In this document: one piece after another, positions 17,511 through 26,802 of the stretch
Position numbering within the stretch: the first letter of the stretch is position 1
How the letters are laid out: each line of letters starts with the position of its first letter
Assembly: GCF_900120175.1 (NCBI RefSeq)
Contig: NZ_FQLF01000001.1
Location: forward strand, 434,001-498,000
Direction: 5' to 3'
Origin: Oceanicoccus sp. KOV_DT_Chl
Lineage (GTDB): Bacteria > Pseudomonadota > Gammaproteobacteria > Pseudomonadales > Dasaniaceae
Length of the DNA stretch: 64,000 nucleotides
Position numbers and translations under genes: made by a program
Notes under the pieces: model-generated
Database searches by the model: none
What the model saw: the letters and a program-made list of their open reading frames with translations, nothing else
Told to the model about the DNA's origin: nothing

Positions 17511-19322
17511 TTAAATCGCTGTGAGCAATAGATCGGCATAGATACCATCGGCGGCGACCAGGCTCTGGTGAGTACCGCGCTCTTTGATGATACCGTTAGT
17601 TAATACCAGTATCTGGTCGGAGTGCTGGATAGTACTGAGACGGTGGGCAATCGCGATAACCGATTTTTCCATAAATACATGATCGATGGCGCGCTTGATT
17701 AACTGCTCAGTCACCGAGTCCACCGCGCTGGTGGCTTCGTCCAGCATCACCACTTCGCTGCCGCCGGCTATCGCTCTGGCAAAGGCAATCAGTTGCGACT
17801 GGCCAACCGACAAATTGCCACCATTATCACGGCACTGGAATTGATAAGCGCCAGGTAATTGCTCAATAAACTCATTGGCGTAAACATAGTTGGCAGCCGC
17901 CACAATGTCTGCGTCAGTAATACCGGCTCTGCCCAGACCAATGTTAAAGGCAATACTGTCATTAAATAAAAATACTTCCTGCTGCATTAAGGAAAAAAAC
18001 TTTCTGACCGTGGCCTTGGGGATAGTGGTTAATTCAATCCCGTTGAGGGTGATTGAGCCCTGATAGTTGTCATAGGTTTTGGTTAACAAGCGCAGGATGG
18101 TAGATTTGCCAGAACCGGTGGTGCCGACCAATGCAATTTTTTCGCCCTTGTTCAAGGTAAAGGAAATACCTTTCAATACTTGCGGGCCATCGTCGTTATA
18201 GCGGAACCAAACATCATCAAATACTAACGATTCGAATGTGTTGAGTCGGGCATCGATGGCAGGTTCAGTCGTTGTTACTTGTTCTTCCAGTGGTTGGGCG
18301 AAGACTTCTTCAATATGCTGCATCGCTGCCAGCGCTCGTTGAATGGATGCCAGTTGCGAAGTGAAATCACGAATCGGCACAAAAATTTTATCCAGCGAAT
18401 TGATAAAACCAATTAATACCCCGACGGTAATCGTTGCCGTCAATACTTCTCCCGCACCGTACCAAATGATCAAGCCCAGACTCACGGTTGTCACCCCTTC
18501 AATCAGCGAGTACAGCGCAGAGTCGAAGAAGTTAGAGCGCCCCTGCGCTTTTTCGAAGGTGGAGGTGAAGTGCTGATACTGTTTATGCACGGCGGTTTCT
18601 GCGGCATACAGTTGCACGGTTTTGATGCCGTTAAGGCATTCCTGCAAATAGCCGGTACCCTGTGACAACACCTGTCTGGATTTAACAAAGGCATCGCGCA
18701 TCAGTCGTCGCAGCTTTTCGGTGATGTAATAAATCAACGGGCCGACTAATAACAAAACCAGCGTTAGCCGCCAACTGATGGTAGCCAAAAATATCAGCAG
18801 TGCCAGCGTGGTGAGCAAATCCCTTACCATGCTGAGAAAGCCCTGGGCAAAGGTTTCGTTGATGGCTTCCAGGTCACTGGTCAGTCGCGTTAAAGTGACA
18901 CCCAGCGGGGTTTTATCAAAGTAGCGGCGGGGGAAATACAATACCCGGCTGAACATCACTTTGCGTAAATCCAAAATGGCTTTTTGTGAGGCTTTTTGCA
19001 GGGAATAATTATAAATCGCATCACTAATATAATTGGCCACTAATACGCCTAGCAGTAGCGCTATCCAAAGCCACAGGCCGTCAAACTTTGCCGGTACCAA
19101 TTGCTCATCAATGATGCGCATAATCAGCCAGGGGTAGAGCACACTGAATAACACCGAGAAGGGAATAAACGCTATGCCCAGGGTGACATCGAAACGGTAG
19201 GGGCTTAAAAAACTGACAAAGCGTTTGATCAGGAGCCAGTCAAAACCGGCCGCGGCCTGCTCTTGCGGTGGCGTATTGGTAGTGTTTTTTTGCGCGGTGG
19301 CTTCAGTCGTAGGTGCTGACAT
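17511..19322 (-). CDS. ABC exporter subunit with canonical ATPase site (MdlB-like)
   Basis: A 603-residue half-transporter with a six-helix type IV ABC membrane domain (about 35-330) and a nucleotide-binding domain. Motifs: Walker A VGTTGSGKST, signature LSVGQ, Walker B VVMLDEATSAVD with the catalytic glutamate. The start ATG overlaps the stop of the upstream ABC gene (TAATG), so the two are translationally coupled and form a heterodimer, as in MdlAB and similar multidrug or lipid exporters. Substrate is unknown. The name mdlB is not certain. Confidence 0.9.
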   Translation of the reverse strand: MSAPTTEATAQKNTTNTPPQEQAAAGFDWLLIKRFVSFLSPYRFDVTLGIAFIPFSVLFSVLYPWLIMRIIDEQLVPAKFDGLWLWIALLLGVLVANYISDAIYNYSLQKASQKAILDLRKVMFSRVLYFPRRYFDKTPLGVTLTRLTSDLEAINETFAQGFLSMVRDLLTTLALLIFLATISWRLTLVLLLVGPLIYYITEKLRRLMRDAFVKSRQVLSQGTGYLQECLNGIKTVQLYAAETAVHKQYQHFTSTFEKAQGRSNFFDSALYSLIEGVTTVSLGLIIWYGAGEVLTATITVGVLIGFINSLDKIFVPIRDFTSQLASIQRALAAMQHIEEVFAQPLEEQVTTTEPAIDARLNTFESLVFDDVWFRYNDDGPQVLKGISFTLNKGEKIALVGTTGSGKSTILRLLTKTYDNYQGSITLNGIELTTIPKATVRKFFSLMQQEVFLFNDSIAFNIGLGRAGITDADIVAAANYVYANEFIEQLPGAYQFQCRDNGGNLSVGQSQLIAFARAIAGGSEVVMLDEATSAVDSVTEQLIKRAIDHVFMEKSVIAIAHRLSTIQHSDQILVLTNGIIKERGTHQSLVAADGIYADLLLTAI

Positions 19323-21223
19323 TAGTCTTTACCTTCGTCTGATAGTTGCGGGCCTTTATTGATATCCGGTTGCGGCTTTTGACTTGCATCCTGCTGCAAA
19401 TCCCAAGTCTCACGATAATAATCCGATGTGGTGAGCAATTGCTGGTGTGACCCTTGGGCCACTATTTCGCCAGCTTCCAGCACCAGTATATGGTCGACCT
19501 TTTCCAGCACGCTGGCACGGTGCGACACAATGACAGTGCACTGGCTACGCAAGTTATTAAAAATCTGGTCCAGTAGAAACCGTTCCGTTTTATTATCCAC
19601 CGCCGATAACACATTATCGAGAATCATTAATTTGCTCGGGGTATACATGGCGCGTGCCAGACTGAGGCGCTGCTTTTGGCCGCCAGATAATAGAATGCCT
19701 TTTTCTCCCACCAGCGTATTTTCCCGCTGTGGAAATTGATCGACCTCGTTGCGCATATCGCTTTGCATTAACGCTGTGTCTAAACTGAGTGCTTCGGTAT
19801 TGTTTTCACTGTCAGCTGCGTCACTGTCAATGTCATCGGTGCCAAATCGAATATTATTGGCCACCGTATCTGAAAATAAAAACGGTTGCTGGGTGATAGT
19901 ACGCACCGCGCTGCGCAAATCACTTTTGGATATGGCCGTAACGTCGCGGCCATCGATAAATACCTGCCCGGGGTCAACATCAAGGTAGCGATTAAGGCAA
20001 TTCACCAGCGTGCTTTTACCCGCGCCCACTTTGCCAAGAATACCCAGCGTTTGGCCGGGGATAATTGTGAAGCTAATATTTTTTAAGGTGTACTGCTCAT
20101 CTTGAGGGTAACGGTAGCTAAGGTTTTTAACTTCAATGCCCTGAGTAAACAGCGTGTCACGATCATCGGAACTCAAGTGCTGTTGTTCGCGCGCGGCCAC
20201 AGGCTGGTCGAGAATAGTACGTAAACTCTCCAAACTCACCATGCCGGTTTGATACGCTGAAAAAATCATCCCCATCGAAATAAACGGCATCGCTAATAAC
20301 GTGGCGTAGGCTAACAGCGCAGTGAGCTCGCCAATCGTCAGCCCTTGATCAATCAAGTAGCTCCCACCAACAGCTAAAATCAACACCTTCATGATCCGGT
20401 CGGTATAGCCAATGATCGGCAGCACCAGCGTGCGAATCCGTGCCAGCGTTAACGAGCGTGCCAGAATGGCCTGGTTGTGAACATCAAACTCAGCAATCGC
20501 CCAGGGTTGTACCTGATACGATTTAATTTCTTCAATGCCGGATAAAATACCCACGGTATGACTGGACAGGGTTTGTAACTCGCCCATGCGCTTTTTCACC
20601 ATCTGCCGCATATACGCAATGGCGCGGTGAGCAATAAAAAAAGTGACGATCACCGGCACAATACAGTAGAGGGTCAAGGACGGTGAAATCCCCCACATCT
20701 TCACCGGCGTCAACGACAGCGCAAAGAAAATATTAAAAATCTGCAGCATCACAATGCCTGCCAGCGCCCGCACCCCATTGATATCGTTATTAACAATAGA
20801 AATCAATTTGCCAGTTTCGTGGCCGTCATAAAAATCCTTCTGCTGCTTGGTAAGCTTTGCAAAGGCATCATCCTTGAGCTCGCGCTCAATGGCTCTGCCA
20901 GGATTAAAGAATAAAACCCGCGACACCGTGCGCGTGACAATCATCATCAGCGCAAAACCAATCACCAGCGCAATGTTATACACCAGTTGCTGTTGGTTCT
21001 TTGCCAGTTCCCCGCTGAGCAAGTCAATACTCAGTCCAATATGCACCGGGATATTCACCGCCAGCCAATTGGTTACAAAAATCAGCACAATACCAAAGCC
21101 ATAGGATTTTTTGTGATGCAGCAGGTACTGTAAAAGAAAGCGCGGGTTGCTGATGGCGGCTGAAGAGTTCAATGCTGGGTCGCTATTCATGGGTGAAGGG
21201 GGTTGAGGGGGCGTATTGTACAT
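19322..21223 (-). CDS. ABC exporter subunit with degenerate ATPase site (MdlA-like)
   Basis: A 633-residue half-transporter and first gene of the pair. The membrane domain is followed by Walker A LGKVGAGKST, signature LSGGQKQR, and Walker B LMILDNVLSAVD. The usual catalytic glutamate after Walker B is asparagine here, so one of the two ATP sites of the heterodimer is probably non-hydrolytic, a known asymmetry in heterodimeric exporters. The NBD has an acidic insertion (DDIDSDAADSENNTEALS) before the signature. The N-terminus (MYNTPPQPPSPMNSDPALNS) is unusually proline/serine rich; Met12 could be an alternative start. Confidence 0.9.
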   Translation of the reverse strand: MYNTPPQPPSPMNSDPALNSSAAISNPRFLLQYLLHHKKSYGFGIVLIFVTNWLAVNIPVHIGLSIDLLSGELAKNQQQLVYNIALVIGFALMMIVTRTVSRVLFFNPGRAIERELKDDAFAKLTKQQKDFYDGHETGKLISIVNNDINGVRALAGIVMLQIFNIFFALSLTPVKMWGISPSLTLYCIVPVIVTFFIAHRAIAYMRQMVKKRMGELQTLSSHTVGILSGIEEIKSYQVQPWAIAEFDVHNQAILARSLTLARIRTLVLPIIGYTDRIMKVLILAVGGSYLIDQGLTIGELTALLAYATLLAMPFISMGMIFSAYQTGMVSLESLRTILDQPVAAREQQHLSSDDRDTLFTQGIEVKNLSYRYPQDEQYTLKNISFTIIPGQTLGILGKVGAGKSTLVNCLNRYLDVDPGQVFIDGRDVTAISKSDLRSAVRTITQQPFLFSDTVANNIRFGTDDIDSDAADSENNTEALSLDTALMQSDMRNEVDQFPQRENTLVGEKGILLSGGQKQRLSLARAMYTPSKLMILDNVLSAVDNKTERFLLDQIFNNLRSQCTVIVSHRASVLEKVDHILVLEAGEIVAQGSHQQLLTTSDYYRETWDLQQDASQKPQPDINKGPQLSDEGKD

Positions 21224-21824
21224 TGATTTGGGGGAGGGTGTGGACGGTGGTGGTGGGCTTGTTCGTTAACCAATTGCCCAGTAGTTCGTAACTGGTACTC
21301 CCGATCAGGTTGCACTGCTACTCATAATAAATCTGCAACCCCATAGACAGTAAGCAGTCACCCACGACCCTCCAAAGGCAGCAGTCATCCCCGACCCTCC
21401 AAAGACAGCAGTCATCCTCGACCCCGATCGGGGATCCAGGCCCCTAGACATTCAGCAGTCATCCTCGACCCCGATCGAGGATCCAGAGCTACAGCGTGCG
21501 AAAGAGCAAATTTCCTCCGGATTTATTTATAACTCCTTACTACAACAATTCGTAGCATTGGAGTACAGCAATTCCGGGGGATATTTTACTGATTGCGTCC
21601 TCATGTTGATGGCTCACTATTCTGGCTGTAATGATCTGATCTATAGGATTAATTACTTACGAAGCACTATTGTGTAAATACTCATAGTGTGTTGATATAA
21701 GATTATAACAATAAGTTTCCTAACAACTTGGCTAGGCGGATGGATATCCGGTGGTTATTAAAAGGATTTTAAAACTATTTTGGTTATGGATTGACCGGTA
21801 GGAAGCTCGCATAAACATGAGGGG
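21224..21824. other. Intergenic region with palindrome array, left edge of the defence island
   Basis: 600 bases without a convincing gene. It holds the repeat array at 21344-21492. After it the sequence turns AT-rich (about 21600-21820) up to the HNH gene; the operon promoter should lie there, but I cannot pick a clear one. Confidence 0.5.
21344..21492. repeat. Tandem array of GTCATCCCCGA-type palindromes
   Basis: Four consecutive units of about 35-45 bases begin CAGTCA(T/C)CC(C/T)(C/A)CGACC. The last two contain full palindromes, CGACCCCGATCGGGG and TCGACCCCGATCGA, followed by GATCCAG. The final unit ends GGATCCAGAGCTAC, similar to the sequence near 53500. It is the densest copy of this dispersed family in the window. 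Confidence 0.8.
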
Positions 21825-22553
21825 ATGGTTTTGGTTGCGGGTTTTGAATCATTAGGTTTCCAACAATGGCTGCAAAGTATTGGTAAGGCTGAAAAGACCG
21901 CCAAGAATTATGCGAGCGCGATAGAAGGCAGTATCAGCCATTGGGCTATTGACGCTGGCTTGGTTAACACAAAACTCAATCTCATCACAGAGCCTAGTCA
22001 GTTACATCCACTGCTTGATCCCATTCAGCAACTACCCACCTTTCAAGAAAAAAACACCAAAGGCAAGGGCATGTACAGCGCGGCTTTGCGTCAGTACGCT
22101 GAATATTTAAACGACATTACCGGTCAGGTATTGCGTGATGACATTGAACAAATCCTCAGTAACAACACCATTACCGCCACCGATAAATCAGCACTGGTCA
22201 ATACCCGCATCGGTCAGGGCAAATTTCGCAGTCAATTAATTGAACAGTGGCAGGGATGCGCGGTTACTGGTTATCGGGATGTGCGTTTTTTGGTCGCTTC
22301 GCATATTAAGCCTTGGTCAAAGTCAGAAGACCAAGAGGGATTGGATATGTTCAATGGCTTATTGTTATTACCTAATTTGGATAAGGTGTTCGACCTTGGC
22401 TATATAACGTTTGAAGAGTCAGGCACAATCCGCATCTCACAACAATTAGAAGATTATCGTACATTAGGAATAGAGCAGGGGATGTCAGTCAGCGTACATA
22501 CAAAGCATCAGTCTTATTTAGCCTTCCATAGGGAGTGCCAATTTAGGCCTTGA
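21825..22553 (+). CDS. HNH endonuclease (restriction-type)
   Basis: 242 residues. The C-terminal half is an HNH_2-type nuclease: CAVTGYRDVRFLVASHIKPW, then MFNGLLLLPNLDKVFDLGYI, giving the His-Asn-His core. The N-terminal 120 residues are helical and look like a DNA- or target-recognition part. Such genes are common in defence islands and next to restriction systems. GAGGGG precedes the ATG. The stop TGA overlaps a possible TTG start of hsdR and is 6 bases before its ATG, so it is probably the first gene of the hsd operon. Confidence 0.85.
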   Translation: MVLVAGFESLGFQQWLQSIGKAEKTAKNYASAIEGSISHWAIDAGLVNTKLNLITEPSQLHPLLDPIQQLPTFQEKNTKGKGMYSAALRQYAEYLNDITGQVLRDDIEQILSNNTITATDKSALVNTRIGQGKFRSQLIEQWQGCAVTGYRDVRFLVASHIKPWSKSEDQEGLDMFNGLLLLPNLDKVFDLGYITFEESGTIRISQQLEDYRTLGIEQGMSVSVHTKHQSYLAFHRECQFRP

Positions 22554-24520
22554 TAATTATGACGCCACCACCCACCGACAAACTTGAAATCCAAACCCGT
22601 GAAGAGATTGATGAAAAGCTCATCGCTGCAGGTTGGTCAGTTCAAGACAAAAAACGCATTAACCTACACGAATCAATAGGCGTTGCTGTCCGCGAATTCG
22701 ACACTGACACCGGCCCCGCCGACTACATGCTGTTCATCGCAGGACGTGCCTGCGGCATTATCGAAGCTAAACGCGAAGGTGCCAGCCTCGGCCACGTTGC
22801 CGAACAATCTGCTCGTTATGCCACCTCCAAAACCAAACATATCCAGCGCTGGGCAGCCGAAGATCAACCCTTGCCGTTCTTATATGAGGCTACCAACCAC
22901 GTTATTCGCTTTCGCGACGAACGCGACCCAGTCACGCGTTCGCGCAATATTTTCCATTTTCACCGGCCAGAAACCTTAAAAGACTGGTTAGAACAAAACG
23001 ACACCTTTCGTGCTCGCTTACAACAGCTACCCGCACTGAACACCACGGGACTGCGTGATTGCCAAATCGAAGCCGTTAACGGTATCGAAGCCTCCCTCAA
23101 ACAAGGCAAGCAACGCGCCTTGCTACAAATGGCCACCGGCGCCGGTAAAACCTTTACCGCCTGCACCGAAGTCTATCGCCTAGCTAAATTCGCCAAAGCT
23201 AAGCGCGTCTTGTTTCTGGTCGATAGAGGCAACTTAGGTCGGCAAGCACACAAAGAATTCCAGCAATACACCACCCCTGATGATGGCCGCAAATTCACCG
23301 AGCTCTACAACGCCCACATCCTCGGCCCCGGTGGCATTGGCGATGAAATCAAAGTCACCATCTCAACCATCCAGCGCATGTACTCACAACTGTGCGGCAA
23401 AGAAATGGATGAAGAGATAGAAGAGCATTCCACTTTTGAGATGGGCGCCAGCAGCACTGTCGCGCAGGAAGTGGTCTACAACCCCCATATCCCCATCGAG
23501 ACATTCGATGTCATCATCATCGATGAATGCCACCGCTCTATCTACAACCTGTGGAGCCAAGTGCTCGATTACTTTGACGCTTTCTTAATCGGCCTTACCG
23601 CCACACCCACCAAAAAAACCATCGGCTACTTTCACCAAAACGTGGTGTCGGAATACACCCACGAAGATGCCGTCATCGACCGCGTTAACGTCGGTTACGA
23701 CATCTACCGCATCAAAACCGAAAAGTCCGAACAGGGCGGTTTAATGGAGGCCGGCACCAATATCGAAGTGCGCGACCGCCTCACCAAACAAAAACGCTGG
23801 GAGCTACTCGACGAAGACGAGCAATACCAAAGAACCCAGCTCGACCGCAGCGTTATCGCCCCCAACCAAATACGCACCGTCATTCAAACCTTTAAAGACC
23901 GCTGCCTGCCCGAATGCTTCCCCGGCCGCAGCTGGGTACCCAAAACCCTGTTCTTCGCCAAAGACGATGACCACGCCGACCGCATCGTTGATGCCATCCG
24001 TGAGGCCTTCGGTGAAGGCAACGACTTCTGTAAAAAAGTTACTTACCGAGTCGGCAAAAAAGGCGCAGAAGAAACCATCCAGGAATTTCGCACCAGCCCA
24101 CGCCTGCGCATCGCCGTCACCGTCGATATGATAGCCACCGGCACCGACATCAAACCGCTGGAATGCTTAGTGTTTATGCGCGATGTCCGCAGCCAAGCTT
24201 ATTACGAACAAATGAAAGGCCGTGGCACCCGCGTCATCGGTGACGACGTACTGCTTAAAGTCACACCCGATGCCCCCACCAAAACCCGCTTTGTGCTGGT
24301 CGATGCCGTCGGCGTTACCGAAACTGACAAAACCGAAACCAAAAGCCTTGAGAGCAAACCCTCAGTTACTACCGAAAAGCTCATGCAACAAATCGCCATG
24401 GGGGATAGAAGCCCCGAAAGCCTGCAAACCCTAGGCAACCGATTAATCCGTTTAGATATGAAGCTCAGCGACGGCCAGCGCAAACAAATCAATAAATTGT
24501 TAGAAAAGATAATGGGGCAT

Positions 24521-24553
24521 CCTCTCCCTGAGGGAGAGGACCGAGGAGAGGGA
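24521..24553 (+). repeat. Palindromic repeat inserted in frame in hsdR
   Basis: CCTCTCCCT (24521-24529) and AGGGAGAGG (24531-24539) form a perfect 9-bp palindrome, followed by ACCGAGGAGAGGG. It is translated as HPLPEGEDRGEG, a low-complexity peptide known from a widespread bacterial repeat. It falls in the linker before the EcoEI C-terminal domain. Confidence 0.8.
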
Positions 24554-25186
24554 ATAAAGGTAACAGAAGAGGCGAACTTAACCCTCGTCGCCGCTAAATT
24601 AGTACACGCAGGCAATACCGATTTTCTCGCAGAAAAACTCAAAGCCCAATACGGCAGCGATGAAGTCAGCGACGAACAACGCAAAGCCGTTTACGAACAT
24701 TGGCCGACGCCGCCATCAAACCCTTCCATAACCCAGATTTGCGCGAACTGCTAGAAACCCTGCGCCGCGACACCGATCAACTGATCGACGACAGCGCCGA
24801 TGAATTACTAGAAGCCGGTTACGATGCCGAAAAAGCCCAAGGCATCATCACCCGCTATGAAAGTTTTATTAAAGAACACAAAGACGAACTCGACGCCATC
24901 CAGCTGATCTACGCCAAACCCTACACCCAGCGCCACCTAAGCTATCAGCAAATCGAAGACCTAGCCGACGAAATCAAACAGCCCCCCTACAATATCGCCC
25001 CACTAGAAGTGTGGAAGGCCTACGAGCAACTGGAAAAAGCCAAAGTCAAAGGCGTACCCGCCAAAGAACTGCTCACCAATATTGTCAGCTTGATTCGTTT
25101 CTCCACCGGCTTAAGTGAAGTGCTTGAGCCATTCCCGGAATTGGTGAATCAGCGTTTTGAGGCTTGGTTAGAGCAACAATCCCAAG

Positions 25187-25215
25187 CCCGTCATTCCCGC
25201 GAAGGCGGGAATCCA
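25187..25215 (+). repeat. GTCATTCCCGCGAAGGCGGGAAT palindrome inserted in frame in hsdR
   Basis: ATTCCCGC (25193-25200) and GCGGGAAT (25205-25212) form an 8-bp hairpin. The insert is translated as RHSREGGNP, the peptide signature of a common intergenic palindrome. It lies in the HsdR C-terminal domain between LEQQSQA and FTVEQQQW. Confidence 0.85.
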
Positions 25216-25402
25216 TTTACAGTAGAACAACAACAGTGGCTGCAACGCATCAAAGATCAAATCGCCAATAACGCCGAATTTGAAATGGATGATTTTGAAA
25301 TGATACCTGCCTGTAAAGAAGAGGGGGCTTGTTAAAGGCGCAAAGTTTATTTGGGAAAGAATTACCTGTGATAGTGCAGGAACTTAATGGGTATTTGATT
25401 GC

Positions 25403-26802
25403 ATGAGTGAAGTTGAAGCTGACCCAATTCTGAAAATATTGGAGACCCGGCGCTTTGTTTGGGAACAGCATGAGCTTGAACGTTGGGAGAGGCGGGGATC
25501 GCTTCCTAAGACGGAAGCTTGGAAAAATAAGTACAAAGAGCCATTAGGGATCGAAGACGATAATCTCGATGATCTACCCAAAAATTGGTTTTGGGCTTCA
25601 GTCTCTCAAGTCGGATTTGTGATTAGCGGTCAAACACCCAAGGGGATTGCCGATATCGCCGGAGAAAGCGGAACCCCGTGGTTCAAAGTCGGGGATATGA
25701 ATACGGACGGGAACGAGCTATTCATTCATAAAGCAAGCACCTATCTTACTGTCGATCAGCTGAATTCATTGAAACTGCATGTTCAGCCAGAGGGTACAGT
25801 GATATTCCCTAAAAGAGGCGGGGCAATAGCTACTAACAAGAAAAGAATCCTTTTTCAGCCTAGTGGTTATGACTTAAATACGATGGGGGTTTACCCCGTT
25901 GGGGTTGAGCAGAAGTATTTTTGGTATTGGTTTCAAACAGTTGATCTGGGTGTTATTGCTGACGGGGCGATAGTGCCACAAATAAATCATGGGGATATTG
26001 AGCCGTTATTAATACCTATCGCCCCACCCGAACAACAAAAACGCATCGTCGCCAAAATCGAAGAACTCTTCTCCCATATCGACGCCGGCATAGCCGCCCT
26101 CAACAAAGCCAAACAACTTCTCAAACAATACCGCCAATCCGTCCTCAAAGCCGCCGTCACAGGCGAACTCACCAAACAATGGCGTGAAGATAATAATATT
26201 TCATTAGAGGGTTGGCAGCAATCTTCTATTGGTGAAATAGCAGTGGTTCAAACAGGGAAAACACCAAGGCGTTCGAATCCAGAATTCTGGGATAACGGAG
26301 ATATACCGTGGTTGACTAGCTCGGCTACAAACAACGCATACACTCATCATGCAGAGCAGTTTGTTACACAAGCAGCAGTTGATGGTGGCTTAAAGCTGTT
26401 TGGTTCGGGGACTTTGCTGTTGGCAATGTATGGAGAGGGTAAAACCCGGGGGCAGGTAACTGAGATAACCTTTCAAGCAACATGTAATCAAGCTTGTGCT
26501 GCCATTATTGTTGATGAAGAGAAGGCAAGTAAGGCTTATGTACGTCTTCGACTACTAGAAAATTATGAAGAAACAAGAAAGGCTGCTTCAGGCGGAAATC
26601 AGCCAAACCTAAATTTATCAAAGGTTCGCAATATTACCTTGCCTTTGCCTGCATTGGCCGAACAGTCGGTAATAGTCTCAGAAGTCGAAAATAAGTTTGA
26701 TGCTATTGATCGGTTAGCAAATGATATAGGGGCTCAGCTACTTAAAGCAGAAAAAATAAACAGTCGATTTTAGCTTCGGCTTTTTCAGGGAGTTTAGGGT
26801 GA
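25403..26802 (+). CDS. hsdS: Type I restriction specificity subunit (frameshift near C-terminus)
   Basis: Target-recognition subunit shared by the methylase and restriction complexes. Target-recognition domain 1 (about residues 55-200) is followed by the conserved spacer helix PPEQQKRIVAKIEELFSHID...LLKQYRQSVLKAAVTGEL, then domain 2 (about 270-420) and a second spacer. The first ORF stops at 26773 after KINSRF. Adding one A to the six-A run at 26751-26756 instead gives KQSILASAFSGSLG, the normal HsdS ending, with a TGA at 26800-26802. That stop overlaps the helicase GTG start as GTGA. The full protein is 466 residues. The two recognition domains are AT-rich and the spacer is GC-rich, consistent with domain exchange. 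Confidence 0.92.

Larger units (their letters stand above)
22559..25406 (+). pseudogene. hsdR: Type I restriction enzyme R subunit, EcoEI family (two frameshifts as sequenced)
   Basis: Motor and nuclease subunit of a type I restriction system. The N-terminal nuclease has DYMLFIAGRACGIIEAKREG (D...ExK). Helicase motifs follow: MATGAGKT, IIIDECHRS, GLTATP and QMKGRGTR, then the EcoEI C-terminal domain. The frame breaks at 24702 (TGGCC, expected TGGGCC) and at 25323-25327 (five G, expected six). Restoring one base at each gives 949 residues. It also makes the TGA stop (25404-25406) overlap the hsdS ATG as ATGA, strong support that these are the true frames. Two palindromic repeats sit in frame (24521-24539 and 25187-25215). 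C-ending codons dominate, unlike the AT-rich neighbours. Confidence 0.92.
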
